Assembly (NCBI GenBank): GCA_029975055.1
Contig: JARKPU010000013.1
Span: forward strand, 806,001-870,000
Reading direction: 5' to 3'
Source of the DNA: Anaerolinea sp.
Lineage (GTDB): Bacteria; Chloroflexota; Anaerolineae; Anaerolineales; Anaerolineaceae
DNA length: 64,000 bases
Under the pieces are notes generated by a model that saw only the letters and a program-made list of their open reading frames with translations, searched no databases and had not been told where the DNA came from. Within the stretch, counting starts at the first letter, position 1; every line of letters starts with the position of its first letter. The position numbers and the translations under genes were made by a program. Shown here in pieces: positions 57,986 to 64,000 of this stretch.

Positions 57986-59026
57986 ATGTCTGAGTACGCA
58001 ATTGAAGCTGAACACCTGGTCAAGAAATTTCCCCGGAAAGCACCCGCTGAGGAACAGAATGGGCGGAAGAAAGTGAAATTCACCTGGCCGTTCAAGCGCA
58101 CCCCCGCTTCTTTCTTTACCGCTGTAGATGACGTCAACCTGCAGATCGAGCGTGGAGAGATCTTCGGCCTGCTTGGGCCCAACGGAGCAGGCAAATCCAC
58201 CACCATCCGCATGCTGTGCACGCTGCTCGAACCAACCAGCGGCACAGCCCGTGTGAACGGCTATGACACGGTCAGAGAGCCCGCCCTGGTGCGCCAGAGC
58301 CTCGGCACCGTGCTGGCCGGCGAACGCAGCATCTATTGGAAGCTGACCGGGCGTGAAAACCTGGAATACTTCGCCGCGCTCTACCATATCCCGCCGGACG
58401 TGGCCCGAAAGCGCATCAACGAACTCCTCGAGCGCATGGAGCTGACTGCCCGCGCCAATGAGCTCGTTGAGAAATACTCCACCGGCATGCGCCAGCGCAT
58501 CGTCCTCAGCCGGGCACTGCTCGCCCGCCCGCCCATCCTGCTCTTCGATGAACCCACCCTCGGCCTCGACCCTCAAGCCGCACGCCGCACGCGCGAAATC
58601 GTGCTTGAACTCAAAAAGGAAGGCCACACCATTTTGCTCACCACGCATTACATGGAAGAGGCCGACCAGCTTTCCGACCGGATCGGGATCATCGACCAGG
58701 GGAAGATCATCGCCCTCGACACCCCCGCCTCGCTGAAACGGCGCATCAACCAGCAGGAAGTGATCAAAATGGAAGTCTCCGGCTGGAAGCCCGAGATGGC
58801 CGAGCGCGTGCAATCCATCCAAGGCGTCAGCAACCTGGTCACCCGCTATTTGGGCGTCGATTCGACCTGGGAGCTGAACCTGCATACCGAAAACTCGCGC
58901 GCCATCCTGCCGCGCGTCATCGAGCAGGTGAATTACAACGGCACCCACCTGGTCAACATGAACATCCTCGAACCCACCCTCGAAGACGTGTTCATCAACC
59001 TGACGGGCAAAGCCCTGCGCGACTGA
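57986..59026 (+). CDS. ABC-2 exporter ATP-binding protein
   Basis: 346 aa. Walker A LLGPNGAGKSTTIRML, signature YSTGMRQRIVLSRAL and Walker B ILLFDEPTLGLD, with the C-terminal domain of drug/polysaccharide-type (DrrA/NatA-like) ATPases. A basic insertion of about 30 residues (residues 14-44) separates the first strand from VDDVNLQIE. It heads a three-gene operon with the two permeases. Cargo unknown: drug, lipid or cell-surface glycan are possible. Confidence 0.92.
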   Translation: MSEYAIEAEHLVKKFPRKAPAEEQNGRKKVKFTWPFKRTPASFFTAVDDVNLQIERGEIFGLLGPNGAGKSTTIRMLCTLLEPTSGTARVNGYDTVREPALVRQSLGTVLAGERSIYWKLTGRENLEYFAALYHIPPDVARKRINELLERMELTARANELVEKYSTGMRQRIVLSRALLARPPILLFDEPTLGLDPQAARRTREIVLELKKEGHTILLTTHYMEEADQLSDRIGIIDQGKIIALDTPASLKRRINQQEVIKMEVSGWKPEMAERVQSIQGVSNLVTRYLGVDSTWELNLHTENSRAILPRVIEQVNYNGTHLVNMNILEPTLEDVFINLTGKALRD

Positions 59027-59035
59027 GGAGGCAGC

Positions 59036-59923
59036 ATGCAATCCACACTCACCAACGAGGGCCTGGTCGCTGCCAGGTCCCTCAGCCGCACCAGCCTGCT
59101 TGCCCATCTGCGCGCCTTTTGGGCCGTCACCTGGCGGGAGTGGTATCACTTTGTGCGTTACCCCACCTGGGTCATCGCCTTCGTCATCTGGCCGATCCTG
59201 TTCCCCGCCATGTATATCATGGGCGCGTTCTCGCTCGCCGGGCCGCAAGGCACGGGGATCACCCGCTTCACCGAAGTGACCGGCACGGCCAACTACCTCG
59301 GGTATATCGTCGTCGGGACGACGGTGTGGATGTGGGCCAACACCATGCTGTGGAACACCGGCCTTGTTCTGCGTGAAGAGCGCATGCGCGGCACGCTCGA
59401 ATCGAACTGGATGTCGCCCACCTCACGCTTTTTCTTCGTGCTGGGGGCCGGGCCGGTGCACGCTGCCACGATGCTGATGTTTGTGTTCGCCACCGTGGTC
59501 GAATTCCGGCTCTTCTTCGGCACCCAATTCAACGCCAACCTGGGCACGCTGTTGGTGGTGGCTCTATGCTCCATGCCCGCGCTCTACGGCTTGGGGTTCA
59601 GCTTCGCCAGCCTGGTGATCACCGCCCGCGAGGCAAATACCTTCGTCTTCCTCATCCGCGGGCTGGTGATGATCTTCTGCGGCATCACCTACCCGCTCTC
59701 GGTCATGCCCGCCTGGATGCAATCGGTCTCCACCTGGCTGCCGCCCACCATCATCATCCGCGCCGCGCGGGCCGCGGCCTTGAATAACGCCCCTCTCTCT
59801 TCGCTCACCTCAGACCTGACCCTGCTGCTCATCCACGGCGCGGTCTGGCTCTCGCTGGGGTATATCTTATTCACGCTCATCGAGCGCAGCGCCCGCCGAA
59901 AAGGCTCGCTGGGCAGTTATTAG
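59036..59923 (+). CDS. ABC-2 type exporter permease
   Basis: 295 aa with six predicted TM helices and an amphipathic N-terminal stretch. It starts 9 bp after the ATPase stop behind GGAGG. The segments LVITAREANTFVFLIRGL and CGITYPLSVMPAWMQS are typical of ABC-2 membrane proteins. It probably forms a heterodimer with the next gene product, since both differ in sequence. Confidence 0.9.
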   Translation: MQSTLTNEGLVAARSLSRTSLLAHLRAFWAVTWREWYHFVRYPTWVIAFVIWPILFPAMYIMGAFSLAGPQGTGITRFTEVTGTANYLGYIVVGTTVWMWANTMLWNTGLVLREERMRGTLESNWMSPTSRFFFVLGAGPVHAATMLMFVFATVVEFRLFFGTQFNANLGTLLVVALCSMPALYGLGFSFASLVITAREANTFVFLIRGLVMIFCGITYPLSVMPAWMQSVSTWLPPTIIIRAARAAALNNAPLSSLTSDLTLLLIHGAVWLSLGYILFTLIERSARRKGSLGSY

Positions 59924-59933
59924 GAGGACACGC

Positions 59934-60791
59934 ATGGTTCACCAAGATTCAAGCCTGGCCCGCCCGAGCATCCGCTCTCACCTGCGCGCCCTCTGGTTCA
60001 TCACCGTCAACAACTGGAAGCATCACTGGCGTTACCCGCTGAATGCCGTTTCGGAGGTCTTGCAGCCGCTTGTCTGGCTGGCGCCCGTGTACTTCATGGG
60101 GCAGGCGTTCAGCGTCAACGGCAAAGCCGAGGGGTTCGCCGGATATGCCGGCACAAGCGATTACATGTCCTTCATCATCCTCGGCACGGCGCTCTCGAAC
60201 TTCATCATGGCGGTGTTCTGGGGCATGGGCTTTTCTCTCAAATGGGATATGGACGGCGGCGTGCTCGAAGCGAACTGGCTGGCCCCGCTGCCCCGCCCGC
60301 TGCTCTTGATGGGAAAAACCTTCTCCAGCGTGGCGACCACGCTCATCACCTCGCTGGTCATGCTCGGCATCGCTGCCTCCATTTGGGGCTTCCACCCCAC
60401 CGGCAACGTGCTGGCCGCAGTGTTGACGGTGGTGCCCCTGCTCATCGGCCTGTATGGTTTCGGCTTCGCCTTCGCTGCGCTGGTGCTGCTGCTGCGTGAA
60501 GCCAACACCCTGGTCGATACCGGCAGCTTCGTCGTGCAGCTTTTGGCGGGCGCCAATTTCCCGGTCAACGTGCTGCCCAAGTGGCTGCTGCCGCTCTCGC
60601 TGGCGCTGCCGCTCACCTACGGCTTCGATGCCGTGCGCGGCTGGCTGCTCAAGACGAAAACCCTGCTGCCTCTTCAGACTGAAATCGTCATCCTGGTCGT
60701 GTTCATGTTCTTGATGATCTTCCTGGGGCTGCGCGCGTTCAATGCGCTCGAACGCCACGTGCGCCGCAAAGGCACCGTCGGTCAATATTAA
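59934..60791 (+). CDS. ABC-2 type exporter permease
   Basis: 285 aa, six predicted TM helices, with TAGGAGG before the ATG. It shares the fold and order of motifs with the preceding permease (REANTLVDTGSF, ANFPVNVLPKWLLPLS, and a similar C-terminal ARRKG/VRRKG ending), which points to an old duplication. It ends the operon, followed by a stem-loop terminator. Confidence 0.9.
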   Translation: MVHQDSSLARPSIRSHLRALWFITVNNWKHHWRYPLNAVSEVLQPLVWLAPVYFMGQAFSVNGKAEGFAGYAGTSDYMSFIILGTALSNFIMAVFWGMGFSLKWDMDGGVLEANWLAPLPRPLLLMGKTFSSVATTLITSLVMLGIAASIWGFHPTGNVLAAVLTVVPLLIGLYGFGFAFAALVLLLREANTLVDTGSFVVQLLAGANFPVNVLPKWLLPLSLALPLTYGFDAVRGWLLKTKTLLPLQTEIVILVVFMFLMIFLGLRAFNALERHVRRKGTVGQY

Positions 60792-60822
60792 ACCACCTCT
60801 GCTCTCTCAGCGAGCAGCCTCA

Positions 60823-60859
60823 CGGGATCCTTGCACAGGCTTTGAGCGCAAGGATCCCG
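60823..60859 (+). terminator. Terminator-like stem-loop after the ABC exporter operon
   Basis: CGGGATCCTTGC (60823-60834) pairs perfectly with GCAAGGATCCCG (60848-60859), loop 13 nt. The following GTTGATTT is only moderately T-rich. Confidence 0.65.
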
Positions 60860-60980
60860 GTTGATTTCCGCCTAAGCTTGAATTTCTAGTTCTGAGGGAT
60901 ATGGAACGCTATCGCCCTTTGATCACTTTAACGGTAAAATATGGGCCAGTGTTCATCTCTCTTACAGGAAAGTAAAGCGT

Positions 60981-61448
60981 ATGGCAGACGTTCATTACCT
61001 GACGGCAGAAGGATTGGAAAAGCTGAAAGCCGAGTTGGATCAACTCAAAGGCCCGGCGCGCGAAGAGCTGGCCAAACGCCTGCGCTTCGCCATCCAGCAA
61101 GGCGACCTTTCGGAGAACGCCGATTACATCCAGGCCAAGGAAGAACAGGGTTTTCTCGAAGGCCGCATCCAGGAACTGACCGCCATCCTGAACAATTACC
61201 AGTTGATCGATGAGAACGCCGGCGCTCGAGATACCGTCCAGATCGGCGCGCGTATCACCATTCAGGAAGACAGCTACGAACCCGAAACGTACCACATCGT
61301 TGGCCCGCGCGAAGCCAACCCCGTGGCCAACCGCATCTCGCATGAATCGCCGATTGGCCGCGCCATGCTTGGCAAGCGCATCGGTGATATCGTCACCGCC
61401 GATACGCCAAACGGGTCGATCACGTTCAAGATCATCGCCATCGAGTAA
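60981..61448 (+). CDS. greA: Transcription elongation factor GreA
   Basis: 155 aa, the usual size. The N-terminal coiled coil carries the acidic tip GDLSENADY, whose Asp and Glu position Mg in the polymerase active site to cleave backtracked RNA. The C-terminal FKBP-like part ends with SPIGRAMLGKRIGDIV. AGGAAAG precedes the ATG and TAAAAT lies about 45 bp upstream. It converges with the next gene at a shared terminator. Confidence 0.97.
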   Translation: MADVHYLTAEGLEKLKAELDQLKGPAREELAKRLRFAIQQGDLSENADYIQAKEEQGFLEGRIQELTAILNNYQLIDENAGARDTVQIGARITIQEDSYEPETYHIVGPREANPVANRISHESPIGRAMLGKRIGDIVTADTPNGSITFKIIAIE

Positions 61449-61465
61449 TTCCGGCTCTTAAACTC

Positions 61466-61494
61466 AAAAAAGGATGCGCAAGGCATCCTTTTTT
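61466..61494. terminator. Bidirectional intrinsic terminator after greA
   Basis: AAAAAAGGATGC (61466-61477) pairs with GCATCCTTTTTT (61483-61494) around a 5-nt loop. T runs on both strands let it serve greA and the convergent membrane-protein gene. Confidence 0.92.
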
Positions 61495-61513
61495 GAATCT
61501 TTTACTTCGTCCT

Positions 61514-62566
61514 CTAGGCAGCCTGTTTGGGCCAGACCGCCAGTTCGAGCGTCATCTGCTCGAAGTAGCTGTTCGCCGGAAGCGCGCCGGAACCGTAAGA
61601 CATCGAAACCACGCGCGCTTCGAGGGTCAATGTGGCGGTTTCGAGCGAGATGCGCTTGCCCGGCTCGGCCAGCAACGGCTCGCCCTTGGAGGCCAGGCGT
61701 TGAGAGATCACCGGGTCATTGAAGGCATGCGCGCTCATCACTACCTTCGTCACCGTCTGGATATCGTTCTTATCGAACAGCCAGACTTCAAAGGCAGTCA
61801 CCTTCTTGGGGTCGCCCACGCCGATCGTCTCAGAGATGCCCACGCCGCACTCGCCCAGGAATTCACCCGTCGGCGAGTCGATGGAGAAGGAGTCATCATA
61901 GAGGTCGTTGCCGAGCGTGTAGGTGGAAAGGTACTGCACCACGGGCGCATCGGGGGCGGCCTCGGCATAAGACGGGGCGGCAGCCGACCGGGCGCTGCGC
62001 GGAATGGTCGCACCGGCAGTCGTCGAGCTCGCGCCTTTGCGGTTGCGGAACACGAACAGGTAAACCAACACACCCGCGATCACCAGCGTCAGGATGCATA
62101 GCAGCACCAGAATGGTCGTCAGATTGCTGCGCGGGGCCGCCGCTTCGGGCGTGGTGACAGGCTGGCTGGTCGGCGCCACGGCTCCTCCTTGCGGAGTTTC
62201 GGCCGGGAGGGTGGCCGCCGGAGCGCCAACCTCGCCGTACAGCAGCTTGTCGAATTCGCCGATCACCGCCGGATCCTGGCTACCGTTGTCCTTTTTGATC
62301 GCTTCAAGGGCTGGGGCTGCTTTATCGCCCAGTTCCATCAGGCGCTGCTTGGCCAGCTCGGGGTTAGGGTTCCGCGCATAGGAATCGATTGCCATGCGCA
62401 GGTAATCTTCTTGCAAATCGGCCCGCAGTTCACGAGCAGAGGCATCGGTCCACTTCACAGGCCACAGCCCCCAACCCAGCACCACCAGCCCAAAAACAAC
62501 CCCAACCACAAAGGCTATCCCCGCCAGGACCCAAGGCCGGTTGAGTTGATCGCGCAAGTTGTTCAT
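61514..62566 (-). CDS. Two-TM membrane protein with soluble middle and C-terminal domains, function unknown
   Basis: 350 aa from the ATG at 62566, which has AGGAG upstream; an upstream ATG is less likely. TM1 is at residues about 13-32 (VLAGIAFVVGVVFGLVVLGW) with a short helical domain behind it (ELRADLQEDYLRMAIDSYA). A Pro/Thr/Ala-rich linker leads to TM2 (TTILVLLCILTLVIAGVLVY). The C-terminal ~140 residues are beta-rich. I do not recognise the family. The N-terminal part resembles a short bundle seen in other unassigned Chloroflexota membrane proteins, but that is a weak impression. Confidence 0.65.
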   Translation of the reverse strand: MNNLRDQLNRPWVLAGIAFVVGVVFGLVVLGWGLWPVKWTDASARELRADLQEDYLRMAIDSYARNPNPELAKQRLMELGDKAAPALEAIKKDNGSQDPAVIGEFDKLLYGEVGAPAATLPAETPQGGAVAPTSQPVTTPEAAAPRSNLTTILVLLCILTLVIAGVLVYLFVFRNRKGASSTTAGATIPRSARSAAAPSYAEAAPDAPVVQYLSTYTLGNDLYDDSFSIDSPTGEFLGECGVGISETIGVGDPKKVTAFEVWLFDKNDIQTVTKVVMSAHAFNDPVISQRLASKGEPLLAEPGKRISLETATLTLEARVVSMSYGSGALPANSYFEQMTLELAVWPKQAA

Positions 62567-62666
62567 GATTCCGCTCCTGTTTGCTTTATAAACGTTCACC
62601 GATGGGCAGTGCTCTCATCGCCACTTTCGGCCAGGCCAGGGTTTCCCGCATGTGCCTGAACAGTTA

Positions 62667-62690
62667 ACCTAAATATTAATTATTTTAGGT
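62667..62690. promoter_or_regulatory. AT-rich 24-bp palindrome upstream of the two-TM gene
   Basis: ACCTAAA (62667-62673) and TTTAGGT (62684-62690) are inverted around 10 AT base pairs. The size is that of a dimeric regulator's operator. TTGACC overlaps the upstream arm on the minus strand and could be the -35 box, but no clear -10 follows. Confidence 0.4.
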
Positions 62691-62747
62691 CAAAGTTTCG
62701 ATTAAAGCAACTCTCCACAGGCTAGCAAAGATGCAAGGAATATGCCA

Positions 62748-64000
62748 TCATCGTTGCTCAGCCGGGGCTGTTTCGCCAATCTGCTCGATCAAGAAGGTTT
62801 CCTGGCAGTTCGTGCACTGCGCCTCGCGCTTGTTGGCAACCACCAGCAATCCCCCGCAGCGCGGGCATGGGGCAGCCAGCGGCCGCTTCCAGGAAGTGAA
62901 ATCGCAAGCGGGGTAGTTTATGCAACCGTAGAACACGCGGCCTTTGCGCGTTTTGCGCTCCACCAGTTCGCCATGGTCTTTCGGGCACTTCACACCGATT
63001 TTCTCCAGCCACGGCTCGGTGTGTCGGCAGGCCGGGAAATTGCTGCACGAGATGAACTTGCCAAAGCGCCCGAAACGGATCACCAGTTCGTGCCCGCAGT
63101 CCGGGCAGGCGCGGCCGATCTTTTCAGGCTCCGATTTCGTTTCGGGCATCTCGGCGCGCGCCCGGGCCACCTGCGGCTCGAAGGTTTCATAGAACCGCCG
63201 GATGATATCCACCCAGGCCGCCCTGCCCTCGGCCACTTCATCCAGGTCCTCTTCCATATGCGCAGTGAAGTTCAGGTCAACGATTTCAGGGAAATGCTCC
63301 ACCACCAGGTCGTTCACCAGGCGGCCGGTCTCGGTGGGCACCAGGCGCCTGGCCTCACGCACCACATACCCCCGCTCCTGGATGGTCGAAATAATCGGCG
63401 CATAGGTAGAAGGCCGCCCAATGCCGTTTTCTTCGAGGGTCTGCACCAGTGAGGCTTCGGTGTAGCGCGGCGGCGGCTGGGTGAAGTGCTGTTCCGGCAG
63501 CAGGCGCTGCAGGTGCTGGCGCTGGCCTTCGGCCACTTCCGAAGGGATGCGCCGCTCGATGTTCTCGTCCTCCCCGCCGGTGTCTTCATCACGGGCTTCT
63601 TCATACACCACCAGGAAGCCGGGGAATTTGATCACCGACCCGTTCGCTCGCAGCAGGTAGCGGTGCAATATACCCTCTGCTTCCACTTCCACCGCGATCG
63701 TGTCATAAACCGCCGATTCCATCTGGCAGGCCACGAAGCGCTTCCAGATCAACTGGTAAAGCTTGAACTGGTCGGCGGTGAGGAAGGGCTTTACCTTCTC
63801 GGGCTGGCGCAGCACCGAAGTCGGGCGAATGGCTTCGTGAGCCTCTTGCGCCGAAACCGCCCGGGTTTTATACATCGCCGGAGAATCCGGCAGGTAGGTC
63901 TTGCCGTACGTATCGGCGATGAAACCGCGCACTTCAGTCAAAGCCAGGCTGGAGATATTGGTCGAGTCGGTGCGCATGTAGGTGATCAGGCCGGTTGTTC
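62748..64000 (-). CDS. topA: DNA topoisomerase I, 5' part cut by window edge
   Basis: About 417 codons seen; the N-terminal Toprim part is beyond the window. The catalytic segment TTGLITYMRTDS (active-site Tyr) is at the right edge. It is followed by SAQEAHEAIRPTS, the gate domain GIGRPSTYAPIISTIQERGY, and three C-terminal zinc ribbons (CPDCG...CSNFPAC, CPKDH...CINYPAC, CPRCG...CTNC). It relaxes negative supercoils by cutting one strand. Three ribbons is a normal number for this family. Confidence 0.95.
   Translation of the reverse strand, partial: TTGLITYMRTDSTNISSLALTEVRGFIADTYGKTYLPDSPAMYKTRAVSAQEAHEAIRPTSVLRQPEKVKPFLTADQFKLYQLIWKRFVACQMESAVYDTIAVEVEAEGILHRYLLRANGSVIKFPGFLVVYEEARDEDTGGEDENIERRIPSEVAEGQRQHLQRLLPEQHFTQPPPRYTEASLVQTLEENGIGRPSTYAPIISTIQERGYVVREARRLVPTETGRLVNDLVVEHFPEIVDLNFTAHMEEDLDEVAEGRAAWVDIIRRFYETFEPQVARARAEMPETKSEPEKIGRACPDCGHELVIRFGRFGKFISCSNFPACRHTEPWLEKIGVKCPKDHGELVERKTRKGRVFYGCINYPACDFTSWKRPLAAPCPRCGGLLVVANKREAQCTNCQETFLIEQIGETAPAEQR

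Overview
The window looks like a chromosomal segment of a Chloroflexota bacterium, most likely class Anaerolineae. The reasons are the GC-rich coding style, two proteins with the Chlor_Arch_YYY (DUF2298) membrane domain, a mevalonate kinase next to an isopentenyl phosphate kinase, a very large zinc-ribbon/cyclase/AAA/TPR regulator, and an RpoC with a long coiled-coil insertion in the clamp. The taxonomic call is inference from gene content. I saw no phage, plasmid, IS element, CRISPR array, rRNA or tRNA.

Left part (1-14280, all minus strand): a truncated GH57 lipoprotein behind a ROK regulator; a 1234-aa cyclase-like/AAA/TPR regulator preceded by a small cNMP-binding protein; a small membrane protein whose start codon lies in a perfect inverted repeat; and a five-gene oligopeptide ABC importer (substrate-binding protein, two permeases, two ATPases) with its own promoter. 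The 720-bp gap at 13560-14280 separates this block from plus-strand genes.

14281-18680 (plus): LipM-like octanoyltransferase, a PhnD-like binding lipoprotein, a YdcF/SanA protein, an HD hydrolase and a TIM-barrel/SnoaL fusion, closed by a bidirectional terminator. 18732-26193 (minus): a GyrA-family topoisomerase subunit with a ~200-aa Lys/Ala/Pro tail, and rpoC. The rpoC reading frame is interrupted by a single in-frame TAG that splits it into 382 and 1024 codons.

26365-35322 (minus): two large sensor histidine kinases, a receiver/degenerate-ATPase protein, a secernin-like C69 peptidase and cmk. 35343-52044 (minus): a membrane glycosylation block of four giant polytopic proteins (three GT-C/PMT-like parts, two YYY domains), a methyltransferase, a GT4 glycosyltransferase and a YbhN-like flippase, headed by lepA. 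Then come tlyA and a predicted SMC-like ATPase.

53796-60791 (plus): UbiA-family prenyltransferase, mevalonate kinase, isopentenyl phosphate kinase and dGTPase, then an ABC-2 exporter operon behind a near-consensus sigma-70 promoter. greA (plus) converges on a small two-TM membrane protein (minus), and topA (minus) runs off the right edge.

The most striking observations are the amber codon inside rpoC, the YYY-domain glycosylation cluster, repeated TATAAT boxes placed so close to start codons that several transcripts are probably leaderless or nearly so, and several signalling proteins whose catalytic residues are replaced.
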